From Pseudo-nitzschia pungens (lineage: Eukaryota; Bacillariophyta; Bacillariophyceae; Bacillariales; Bacillariaceae): 64,000 nt of DNA. Shown in pieces: positions 33,511 to 43,820 of this stretch (the stretch's first letter is position 1; every line of letters begins with the position of its first letter). The stretch covers positions 620,001-684,000 of the forward strand of contig CM074767.1 in NCBI GenBank assembly GCA_037355855.1, read 5' to 3'. Both the position numbers and the translations under genes were made by a program. Under the pieces are notes generated by a model. It saw only the letters and a program-made list of their open reading frames with translations. It did not search any database and had not been told where the DNA came from.

Positions 33511-35452
33511 CGGGTTCTTTCTTGTCTTCGGTTCGCAGCTACCATTTGAAGTTTTCTGCTTTGACTGCCCGACAATTTGCTAGAAGCAGCAGCACCAGTG
33601 GTATTCGTGTTAGAATCCCCATCGTCTATGTCGGATGCTCCGTCTGCCTTGGTAGGATCAAAGGCGTTTGTAATGATGTGGATCAGATATTTTTGTCTCC
33701 ATCTCCAGTCTCAATTTCTTGGAAAAAAGCCGAGTTGCACGTCCTCTTCCGTGTGGGCGTAAGATTTTTGTATTTTTTTTTTCGCGCGATCGAAATTTTT
33801 GTGACTGTGAAGCCGGAACATGAAATCTTTCCCTAAGTAAGGTAACGTATCACGAGCAATAATAACTGCCTTATTCACTTCCTCGTCCTGCTCACAATAA
33901 GTAATAACAAAAATACTTCGTCATTGGGAAATCGCTCCCCGAGAAGTGGTCATTACAATCGTTCATTTATCTTGAACGTGTGTGTTTCTTCTATTATTTT
34001 GTGTCGCTTTCAGCCAAAAATTTACGAAATTGGTTCCCTGATTCCCATAAAAGACGACCCGAGATAGAGCAGTGCTTATAATATAACCACGAGTCGTGTT
34101 CTAGTACTTAAATTCCCACAACCGACGGACAGATGGAGGGATAAGCACAGGGTTAGAATTTTACACGCACTTGAAGAATGTCAACGGAAGCTTAAAAATA
34201 TTTCACAACTACTTCTTGTATTTAAAACAATTGGTCCGTCACAATAATGCGTGCGCGACCATGAACAACCATGCAATCTAAAAAAGAGATCAGGAATTGA
34301 TTTGTACCGTACCGTATGTACAGTATTCTTTGCCAAAAAAATAACATAACAAAACAACGGAGAGAACTATTCTGTGTTTTCAGCAAGGAGTTGACATACC
34401 CCACCAGTGCCATGATAGCAGGCACCAGATAATGCACCATCATCAATTGATAGATGACTAGGGATAGAACTTGAGAGAAGAAATATCCTGCATGAAAGAA
34501 TGGATTGTAGTAATGATTGCAGTACTGGTGCTGCTTGTACTAATAAGCTCTTGAATACAGAAAATGGACCGAAAATTGTGTGCTTTTCAAGTGACACCAT
34601 CAAGCCAGCCATGCCTGTAGATTCAACTGCAAATAAGTATGGCGCGCTTCACGCAAAACAGCAAAAAACAGAAAAAAAACATTGATTGAAAAAATGGTTC
34701 GAGAAAGTGGTTCGTTCAATTTGGAAAAAGTTGTTTGTTCAATTTGAAAAAAGTAGTGTGTTAAGACATATGCTGTCACTCAATTGTATGGTTGCGTGTA
34801 GAAAATGTACAAATTTCTACATTTACCATAATGGATCAAAATTTAGAAATTTGGCGACAAAACCACTACTAACTAACGGGGGCCAAAGCTATGGATGTAA
34901 GTCACCAATTTCAACAGGAGTTGTTGCAAACAGTCGATTTATAGTATTTATGAACAGGTTGTAACTTTCGTTGAGGAGGTTTCCATTACTGGGAGGAGGT
35001 ATTTGGTCAGATAGTAAGGCAACAATCTGTCACTCTGATGTGATCCATTTTAATTAATTACGGGTAAGATCTTACACGTACCGTAATACGAACGTACAGT
35101 ATGTGCAATGTGCGCTGTCACATCATGATGTTTGTCATTAGTTTTTTGTCATCCCATCCCGCCCGTCCACTTGAACTGTCACCGATCGATCAACAAAAAC
35201 TGATCTCAATTCTTCAAAATCACACAACGTACCGGGAGCAGTGCCGTATCCAACCAACCATTATCCGCTTTGACAAGCTCAGATCAATCCACAAACGGAT
35301 AACATCTCCATTATCATACGAACACGAAAAGCCGTACACCTCACATCAACGGCAGAAAGAAAGACAAAAGAGGAAGCTTCTGTTGCTAGAAGAACCGAAT
35401 CAATCTACTAAACCAACTCATTGGCTAGAGATCGTTGCTCTCTACTAGTACT
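33511..35452. other. upstream region of two divergent genes
   Basis: The part 33511-33820 is probably further 5' coding or UTR sequence of the SET gene: an ATG at 33821 opens a frame that meets TGA codons. The rest is AT rich with no gene seen, and includes the promoter of the transporter at 35453. Confidence 0.45.
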
Positions 35453-37450
35453 ATGTTCATTTTCTCTACCGGCACCAGTAGAAGAAACACGCATTTTCCT
35501 GGTGTCTTGTCCCCCGCCGCTACAGTTGTTCTTATCACAACAATACTTTCTCACTTTTCAACCTTTTCCCCGGTGTCGGCAGTCAAATTTCATCTCGTCG
35601 CGGCATTGTCTTCAGTATCCGTGACATCAGCAATCAGAAGCAGTAGCAGGAGTCTTGGAGGTCTATCTCTCGGCGTAACTGGCGACAGCAATAGTATAGG
35701 CGTCAGTCCCACCACAAGAAAACCATTTTCAACCACAGCAATCCTCTCGAGTGAGGAAAATTTCCAAGCCGGAAAGGAAGACCAAAACGAAACGGAGACA
35801 AACCTGATTTCCACAAGCGATAATTCCTTGAACAATTCCACTGAGTCGATTCCGGTAGAACTGAATGCTACTGTCGCCGAATCTTCAGCACTCCATTCTA
35901 CTGTCAATGACAATAGCTTGACCGACAAGAAGGACACGATGCAACAATACCTCAAATTTATTGGCTCATCTCCTCGTGCAAGGTCATGTATTCTAATGGC
36001 GACTGCCATGTCGCTCCATTTTGGTGGATATGAATTTGCACGGTCTGCCGCCCTGGCGTTGTTCACGTCTAGTGAGACGGGATTTACTCACCCATCAGCC
36101 TATCCGTTTGCTATTGGCTTGGTCACACCCACGACTCTTTCCTTGCTTTATTGGTATGGAACTCTGCTGAAGGCGAAAGGACCACGAAAGGCCTTGCGAA
36201 TGACAACGACTTTGGTCTTGGGCGTTCTGCTTTTGGGTGATGGGCTTGTGGCATTCTTGTCCTCTTCGGCATTTGCCTGGGCCCACTCTAGTGTCGCTTG
36301 GCTGACGCGAGCTGCCGTAGCAGTCCTGTTCGTCTTCCAGAATTCCTATGCTCATTTGATTTACACTCAGCAATGGTCGTTTTTAGGCTCGGTAATGACA
36401 CCAACCGAAGGAACGAGATGGTTTACCTTTATTGCCGGATTGTGTTCTTTGGTTTGCACATTAACTGCCTCGTCGGTTCAATCCATTGCCGATCGAAGGT
36501 ACGGTCTCGTCACGTTAGTATTCCTCACGTGCTTTACGCTGGGTTTGTCCATGCTTTGCGCCGACCGGGCTTATGAATTATCTTCCGAGCATGGATTTGA
36601 TCCATCGAGCGAACTGCAACATAAACAAACAAAGAAAGACCAAGAAAAAGCGAGTTCGACAACCGGAAATACTGGAGATCAGGATGAAGAGTCATTGTTG
36701 TCGAAAACGGGACGGATGTTCAAGACCAGCCCAACACTCTCTGGATTGTTCGGTGAAGTCATTGCCTTTCAGTCGTTATCGACAGTTCTCAATGTTTGTT
36801 TTGTTCGGCAACTGAAAGAATCGATCCCAGTAGACGGAGATCGGGCGGCATTCATGGGGCAGTTTTACGCTGGTGTAAACGGTATCAGTGGGGTGATGCA
36901 ATTCTTTGTCCTACCTTTCCTGCGGAAATACTTGGAGCCCAAGTGGATCTACAGGCTCTTGCCCGTGGTTCTGATGCCTTTATTGACATATGCTGCAGTG
37001 GCTCCGCCATCAGGCAACAGCGGGCTCTGGGTGGCGGCTGTTTCGTTCTTCGCACTCAAGTCAACCGACTACAGCATCCGAGGAGTCGCCACCGAATTGA
37101 CGTACCAGCCCCTCGATTTTGATGCCCGCTACCTAGGGAAGGAAGTCATTGGAGTGTTTGCCAATCGATTTGGAAAATCAGGAACTTCGATGATTCTATC
37201 CGCATTGACTGGCATGGGAATTATGGCCAAGAACACCCGCCCTATGGCACAACTGGCCGTTGGAGTGGGGGCTCTGTGGTCGGCCTGCAGTGTCTACTTG
37301 AGCCAGCACGTGGTCACAAACAAACAAGCCGAAGAAAGGGTCCAAAGACGCAGCGAACGAACAGTAAATGCTACTTCAAAGCACGGGATGAACGAAGCGT
37401 CGGGTGGCAACGGTGAACTCGCCGACAGCAGAAGACAAAAGGAGGACTAG
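35453..37450 (+). CDS. NTT-like (ATP/ADP carrier family-like) multi-pass transporter
   Basis: 665 residues, single exon. The first ATG in this frame is at 35453. An N-terminal hydrophobic segment (PAATVVLITTILSHFSTF) ending PVSAVKF could be a plastid or ER signal. A Ser/Thr/Asn-rich linker follows to about residue 165. Then come roughly twelve hydrophobic helices. Family-like stretches are TPTEGTRWFTFIAG and GKEVIGVFANRFGKSG, the latter matching the position of the Lys/Arg-Gly motif near the eleventh helix of nucleotide transporters. A hydrophilic loop rich in Lys/Glu/Asp divides the halves. Diatom NTT proteins move nucleotides across plastid and other membranes; the substrate here is inferred only. 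The tail is basic and polar. No frame anomaly is seen. Confidence 0.65.
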   Translation: MFIFSTGTSRRNTHFPGVLSPAATVVLITTILSHFSTFSPVSAVKFHLVAALSSVSVTSAIRSSSRSLGGLSLGVTGDSNSIGVSPTTRKPFSTTAILSSEENFQAGKEDQNETETNLISTSDNSLNNSTESIPVELNATVAESSALHSTVNDNSLTDKKDTMQQYLKFIGSSPRARSCILMATAMSLHFGGYEFARSAALALFTSSETGFTHPSAYPFAIGLVTPTTLSLLYWYGTLLKAKGPRKALRMTTTLVLGVLLLGDGLVAFLSSSAFAWAHSSVAWLTRAAVAVLFVFQNSYAHLIYTQQWSFLGSVMTPTEGTRWFTFIAGLCSLVCTLTASSVQSIADRRYGLVTLVFLTCFTLGLSMLCADRAYELSSEHGFDPSSELQHKQTKKDQEKASSTTGNTGDQDEESLLSKTGRMFKTSPTLSGLFGEVIAFQSLSTVLNVCFVRQLKESIPVDGDRAAFMGQFYAGVNGISGVMQFFVLPFLRKYLEPKWIYRLLPVVLMPLLTYAAVAPPSGNSGLWVAAVSFFALKSTDYSIRGVATELTYQPLDFDARYLGKEVIGVFANRFGKSGTSMILSALTGMGIMAKNTRPMAQLAVGVGALWSACSVYLSQHVVTNKQAEERVQRRSERTVNATSKHGMNEASGGNGELADSRRQKED

Positions 37451-39819
37451 AATTTAGTGATATTAGAATCTAGGTGCATAAGCTAACATAAAGTACACTG
37501 AATTGAGATGATAGAAGTACAGGACCCCAACATGCAATTCGTATTTTCCGGAACAACTAATAAGTTGAAGTGATTAGAGGTTGACACAGATGGAACCAAT
37601 CAGAAATAGCTCCAATACAATGAAGAAATCATAGCGAAAACTCGTTCTTACCAAGTTTGTTGGTGATGACCAATCACTACTGTTTGTCTGCTAATGAAAA
37701 ACTAGAAATGTTCTTTCTCCATGTTGACACATCCCGCTTTGAAGAAGGACAGAACACTGGCGCTGGTCGTTCTGTTTATCTCATTTCAATTCTAAGGAAT
37801 AGCATTGGTGAAGCAAGCAAATGAAGACTCACAAGTCAACTTGATGTCCTCCAAGGTGTGTACTGGTGCACTCTTTCCTTTGTTAGGATGCAAACTTTAG
37901 AAAGAGGAGAGTGTTTTTGCTGCAACAAGAATGAAGTTTTGTTTGAATTATCACATAACAAGCAAGTGCAACATGACGATGTTTGCATGGGCTACACCAC
38001 TAGACAGCAGGGAGCTACTACTAGTAGTAGTACTGGTAGTAGTGGTACTAGTAGTGAAAATAGTTTTCACTAGTAGTATCCACAATGACATGCTGCCACA
38101 GTAAAGAACAAAAATCAATGCCTCCTTGCAGATTCATCCAATGGCTATTGGGTTCCTTAAAGGTTAGTTTGAAGTCCTTGCAGTAACTAGAAGATTATTT
38201 CAGCACTAAATTTGAATCATTCCACTTGCAATTTACTTGCATGTCTCAATCAAATATAGATGGAGCCGAGAACGCAGATACGGACAATCAAAGTTGGAGT
38301 GAACACAGATCTGGTATTTTGAGTCAGAATTCTTTAATCGGTATGCTAATCTGCTAGCAGGTGCAAACATGAATCGCAAGGGTGGGAAGGGTGGAAACTT
38401 TTTCTCAGACCGCCATTGGCGGTCACTTCACGTAGACAGCCTATAAGGCTCGCTCTTTGCGAAAACAATGAAAATAGTACCCGCACCAAAGACCCCTGCT
38501 CAGCAACCCTGCCTACTACTCTACATTCTACTACTGTACCTGCTCATTCCTCACTGTTCAGCTCTGTTCACTACGGCACTTGGACAATGGTAGGCTTGGG
38601 TCAATGGTACGGACCATATGATTCTACATTGCCTTTCGCACTTGCCTTGCCCTGAGCACAAACATGATCCTCCTTGCGGGTCTCCGGTCCTCGATGATAA
38701 AAAAAAGTGCGTGATTCTTCTTCCAGATTTGCATTTATTATTCTTGTCATTTTTGTTTTTATATTGTTTATAGATACATATACCCCTTCAAGCAATAGAT
38801 AAGGCTATTATAAAATGTTGGAGGAAAATCATCGTTCTCGAAAAGAAGTAAATATGTCATATGTATTGGGCGAAAGTGAACGAATAATGACTATGAATAA
38901 AAAACCGCTATTGGACTTGGGATTAGAAAAGTATGACAGATTTTAGATTGTTGTTCAATCGCGTTCAGAACTCCGTAACACTTATGGCATTTCGAGACAT
39001 ACCATCTCTGTCCCACAATACTCGATTCATACCAATTTTGAAGTACGAGTAGTAACCTTACTTCCGACAATGATGAGATTTTCGTATCGCACGAATGATG
39101 CTTCTGGTAGAGGGGGTATGCACCAAACATTACGTACAGTTCAGTAGGTAATCTTAACCTTACGAATACTTCAGCCTGTGCTTCGGTGAGTCGGACCAGT
39201 TTCTTCACATACCGAAAGAGCCACGTTCTTTAAGAGCTAAAAATAATATTATGATAGTGTATGTTATTATGATACAGTGATGTACAATAAAGTTTCCACT
39301 TTCATTTATGGATTTGCAGTAGTTTAAGTAAGTAATTTTATTTTATATGCCTTTTCGGCAAAATAACGACAAAAAGTTATCTGGCACCAATAAAATTCAT
39401 TGACCTAATTCATAAGTGCCGCACTTCTTTGTCAATAGATATGGTGATCTCGTTAGAAGAAGAATGAACAAATTGAGTGTAAATTCTTAAATTTTGTTAA
39501 GTGTACACGCTACTATTGTTTTATACCAATGGCTACACTGTTCATTCATTACTGCCACTACTTACCGGTACAGCAGTGAGTTTCGTTCTTGAAGAACAAG
39601 GAAACAGCATCGATTGTTACATCGAGAATTGACGACGTCGTTGAAATTGTTGTACGGCAGCTACTCCGGAGTAACCTTAGCAAATCATTACCTTACATGT
39701 AACCTGCTCCTCCCGGTGCATGAACATCATCCTACCCAAAGTTGTGACGAAAGCAGCCAGTCTTCTTTGTTCCAATATTCCAACTCGTAGAAAAAAGATT
39801 GAAAGCGTCACGTGCCACC
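37451..39819. other. long gene-free stretch
   Basis: No supported gene. At 38020-38080 there is an alternating TACTAGTAG palindrome. AT-rich tracts dominate 38700-39600. Confidence 0.5.
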
Positions 39820-41220
39820 ATGATGGATCAAGGTCTGGAATCCGCTTCTGCGATCTCTCCAAGGATGTCAATATGTTTGAAAGCATCTAAGGACGACATA
39901 GCTGATCTTATTGCTGAAATCGAAGATGACGATTCCAGTCTGGAGGAGGCATCCGAAAACGTTGGCACCACTAGCATGTGCACAACGGCGAGGTCCTCGC
40001 TTTCTTCATCTTCGATCTTGCTGACAGGAACAACCTCTTCAATATTAGCATCGTCAAGATTTTCGGCAAAAGATTCATCAGAGGATGAAGAACAAGATAA
40101 TGGAAGTCAACCGAAGAGGCAGAGTAAAAAGCTCCCCAACAGCAACACAGTTCAATTTTCGGACAGTGTTCACTTCAGAAACTACTTGCACGCCAGTGAG
40201 CTAACGAACGAGGAAAGATCAGCTGCTTGGTTTTGCGGCTCAGAGTACCGAACAATTTTCAGAAACAACATGAAGATCATACAAAACATTGGAAAGAAAG
40301 ATAAGGAAATGAAAAAACTCATGACTAAAAAGAAACGAGAAGAACAAAAGCTGAAGAAGAAAAACAAAAAGAAGAACAAGCTGAGCAGTAACAATCGGCT
40401 CAACGATGGTTGTGGAAGTTGTGGCAGCTGTAGTGAAGTGGAGAACTTCGAAAACAGTAAGAATCAATACGAAGAGTACATTGCTGGCATCAATCGTGAC
40501 GAAGAACAAGGATACAGTGCGCGGGGACTCGAAAATGAGACCCCCAAAAAGAGAAGAAAACGAGACGAAATTTACCTTCGAGCCCAATTTGCCGTCCTCT
40601 CTTTACAAGCCGATTTGGACGGGCGCATGGAATTGATGCAGGATGAATTCGACGATCAAATGGAACAAATCCTTGCAAGGTCCAAGTCGAAAAAGAAGAA
40701 GAAGAAATTTTTCCCTCGCCGTAAGAGTTTGGGTTTTTCGTATTCAAATAATGAAAATGTAGAGGTTGGTGGAGAGATAGGAGAAAAAGAGATCCAGGAA
40801 ATGGCGGCGACTGCGAAACTCAAGTTTACACAATATGCACAGACCCAGTACGACAAGATGTTAGATGTAATGGCCGAGCGCTATGCAGAGATTTGCAACC
40901 AGCACGCGAGGGATGCAGCGGAACGGGGTCTTGAGGACGAACGAACGGCACGGGCTATCGACTGGATCGAGGCATCACCAGACCAACCCCTTGAAATGCC
41001 ATCCACGCTACCACAGAAAGGAGTTGTAGTCGACACTTCAGCTCTGCCCGACGAAAAACGACGGCCTTCAGCGAGCAGCACCTCCGAAACTGAGGAATCA
41101 ATAACTCAGTTATCGTCTATGAAAAGCGTCGACGAGGTCGGAGAGGACCTTACCGATAGCTATCGTCCGATGAGTGGCATGAAGCGCGCCAAGAAATTCT
41201 TGCGAAGATTAACGATGTAA
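39820..41220 (+). CDS. acidic and lysine-rich coiled-coil protein of a diatom family
   Basis: 466 residues from ATG-ATG at 39820. After an acidic N-terminus the conserved-looking core is VHFRNYLHASELTNEERSAA followed by WFCGSEYRTIF, then a Lys-rich helix, then SARGLENETPKKRRKRDE and a second helix. The set V-F, W-x-E-Y and RGLE is a pattern I associate with a large family of diatom proteins of unknown function. No membrane segment or signal. The codon frame is clean. Function is not known. Confidence 0.65.
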   Translation: MMDQGLESASAISPRMSICLKASKDDIADLIAEIEDDDSSLEEASENVGTTSMCTTARSSLSSSSILLTGTTSSILASSRFSAKDSSEDEEQDNGSQPKRQSKKLPNSNTVQFSDSVHFRNYLHASELTNEERSAAWFCGSEYRTIFRNNMKIIQNIGKKDKEMKKLMTKKKREEQKLKKKNKKKNKLSSNNRLNDGCGSCGSCSEVENFENSKNQYEEYIAGINRDEEQGYSARGLENETPKKRRKRDEIYLRAQFAVLSLQADLDGRMELMQDEFDDQMEQILARSKSKKKKKKFFPRRKSLGFSYSNNENVEVGGEIGEKEIQEMAATAKLKFTQYAQTQYDKMLDVMAERYAEICNQHARDAAERGLEDERTARAIDWIEASPDQPLEMPSTLPQKGVVVDTSALPDEKRRPSASSTSETEESITQLSSMKSVDEVGEDLTDSYRPMSGMKRAKKFLRRLTM

Positions 41221-42433
41221 AGTAGAAGTCACAGGTATCTTGGGCTCCATTCTTTCTGAATCCAATTCAGCTCGTGGGATCTTTAAAGGAATAAATCATA
41301 GATTGTATTCGCAGAAGAAACTCGTCAGAATGGATTAGGGTACATTGGATGTTTGTTGTGCAAACGCAAAAGCCCTAGCAGCTTTCAGCACGTGTGACAT
41401 TCGATCGGATAGGGGAAGCCATCATTGTGGGACAGGCTCATATTCACTTATTGTGAAGAATATGCTCAATGATTTCCTGTACACATTCGTGGTGATAACT
41501 CATGACAAACAGATGGCACGATTATGGTTTGAAGACAAGGGACAAGATTTATTTGGCTTGATCATTTCCGAGGAATACTTGTGACAGAGAACTGTGACTT
41601 GTGTTTCGCCGCTGGAATGAACTCTTAACCGGTCACGTGGTTTCTTCCGAGTAAGATGGAGATTGCCATACTCGGTTCAAAACAATTTCAATCGCTGTCT
41701 TACGGTATCAACTCGTGCGATACTTTCAAAAATATAACAGCGCTCTCATAATCACCGATAACTTTTCAGTTTCTCGTTCCAAGAGTAATGACCCCAGCAC
41801 AAGCGAGTTCAGAACTTCTGATCTGCAAAAAACGAAGCTTCCTAGCCTGCCACACCCTCTACGACTTCCCAACAAAGCAATCGTGGCTTTGGAAAGGTGG
41901 ACAACTTCATTGTTGCTTTGATACAACTGAAACAGTGAAATGAAAACGTTTGTAAAATGAAAGAAAGATGAACGTGTAGAAAAGAGGCGATAAGGAATGA
42001 TCTAAGTAGTCAGAGATGAGCTTACGACGAGAGAAAAAGAGAAAATGTTAGATAAATGAAAGGATAGAGAGATATGAGGCGTTTTGGAAAGTTGGCGGAT
42101 CACCTTGCCAGGAACCAAGGTATAAATAATAGAAATAGTAAAGTTATGTTAAGATGATGACACACATTTAACACAATGGAAACTTACGTAAATCAATCGA
42201 TGGTCAATTAGAATATGTTGATCGCAAGTTCTATCGCAAGTTCTATGTCATTATTATTTTGAAACCAACATAACGAATGATCATTCTCTTCTTTGTTCAG
42301 CCAAGTCCGCATGTGTAACTAGACGTATGATTTTCACAATATTATTATCATTATTTTACTGCTCGTTGTGGACAATGAGTAAAACCCAAAATCTCAAATT
42401 ATAAACATCAAGAAGGCTGGTCAGGAAGCAGTT
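41221..42433. other. gene-free stretch
   Basis: AT-rich and without a convincing ORF. Ends just before the tRNA gene. Confidence 0.5.
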
Positions 42434-42506
42434 GACTCGTTAGCTCAGTTGGTAGAGCTTCGGATTCCAGACCCGAAGGTCGGGAGTTCAAGTCTCTCAC
42501 GGGTCA
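42434..42506 (+). tRNA. tRNA-Trp (CCA anticodon)
   Basis: 73 bases fold as a cloverleaf: acceptor GACTCGT with ACGGGTC, D-arm GCTC/GAGC, anticodon loop TTCCAGA (anticodon CCA), T-arm GGGAG-TTCAAGT-CTCTC and discriminator A. The B-box is GTTCAAGTC. The outermost anticodon stem pair next to the loop (A-C) is unpaired. No intron and no encoded CCA tail. A TTTTT run follows directly and would end pol III transcription. Confidence 0.92.
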
Positions 42507-43003
42507 TTTTTGCATGTCGTCAGGATGTTGCTACCTATTGGTAGGACTGACTCGTGGCGTTAAATCGGCTTCATTCCCGATGCTGGTACGACACGATACA
42601 AGAGGTACGATAATGAGTGGTCAATCAAAGAATTTGTTGTTTGATTTGGAATGACGGAAGACGGCGCATTGACATAATGATTGTCGACTTCATCTCTGTA
42701 CTGGTTACAACTGAGCATTACCGTGTGTTACATTCAGTAAGGTTACCGGTACTGATACAGATGATCGTGACGCACATCATCTCGCATCCTCCAAAGATTT
42801 TTCGGTCTTCGTTTCGTACCGAGAACGCCCCTTGCTTTTACGGTCCTTCACGCATTATATCCACCTTGCATGCCACAATCCCCTTCGGAGGAGGGCTTTT
42901 GAGTACAAGGAAAGCATTCGCCTTGCACGAAACATTCAGAATCGGATCAGAACCCTCTCTTTTCATTATTTCTACGGTAGCTTTTGGTAAAATAATTCAG
43001 ACC
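42507..43003. other. intergenic
   Basis: TTTTT terminator of the tRNA, then the promoter region of the DUF2237 gene. One GTAAGGTTACCGGTACTG string near 42738. Confidence 0.5.
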
Positions 43004-43675
43004 ATGAGAGCCGGAACTGAAATTCTTTTGTTTTTGGTGTTGATCTCAGTTGTGTCAGGCTTTGGGGTAGAAAGGGGGAAAAGGATTTCATTATTATTTA
43101 ATAATGACAGACCCCACACAGAAATCGGTCAATTGCGAACGGAGACTTCTCTTCGATCATCGTCGCCAGAAGAAGGCGATGAAAAATCAATCAATGTGCT
43201 CGGAACCCGAATGGAATGCTGCTGTTCCAATGTTGGGGATTCTGGAATAGGTACGGGGTTTTACCGAAATGGTTACTGCTCCACTGGTGCGCAAGATGTA
43301 GGGAGGCACACAGTCTGTGTCAAGGTCACGGAAGACTTCCTCGAATTTTCGAAATCGGTTGGAAATGATCTGAGCACACCCATGCCCGAATACATGTTTC
43401 CGGGATTGAAGGAAGGTGACCTCTGGTGCCTTTGTGCCCAGCGGTGGGCCCAGGCCTACCAATATGGCAAGGCACCAAAATTGTATCTGCGAGCTACGCA
43501 CGAAAAAACCCTAGATCATGTTGAGTTTAGCATCCTACGAAAGTACGCTCTGGATGGAGCCGAAGCCGACGAGGAAAAAGGAGAACTCGACGAGAAGAGG
43601 GATCGTCTCGAAAAAATCTTTGGGCAACAGACAACGCCACCGCCATCGTCTCCAAAGTCAGAAGAAGAGGAATAG
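43004..43675 (+). CDS. secreted DUF2237 protein
   Basis: 223 residues from the ATG at 43004, chosen because it is followed at once by a signal peptide (ILLFLVLISVVSGFG). The mature part contains the whole DUF2237 pattern: NVLGTRMECCCSN, GFYRNGYCSTGAQDVGRHTV, DFLEFSKSVGNDLSTPMPEY, MFPGLKEGDLWCLCAQRW and ATHEKTL. The family is common in bacteria and algae; its conserved Cys residues could bind metal, but no function is established. The tail is Glu/Pro rich. The 3' end is 145 bases from the 3' end of the convergent gene. Confidence 0.85.
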   Translation: MRAGTEILLFLVLISVVSGFGVERGKRISLLFNNDRPHTEIGQLRTETSLRSSSPEEGDEKSINVLGTRMECCCSNVGDSGIGTGFYRNGYCSTGAQDVGRHTVCVKVTEDFLEFSKSVGNDLSTPMPEYMFPGLKEGDLWCLCAQRWAQAYQYGKAPKLYLRATHEKTLDHVEFSILRKYALDGAEADEEKGELDEKRDRLEKIFGQQTTPPPSSPKSEEEE

Positions 43676-43820
43676 GGAAACATTGTTCAAAACAATTGTT
43701 CACGTAAATCTCACGAATCGAAATGGAATCGTAGCTTCAGGGGACAATATCCCGTTGGAATGTAATGTATCTAGTTTTTTAGAGCACAGTTTTAGTGATT
43801 CGTTCCGAATTCGTGGCCCT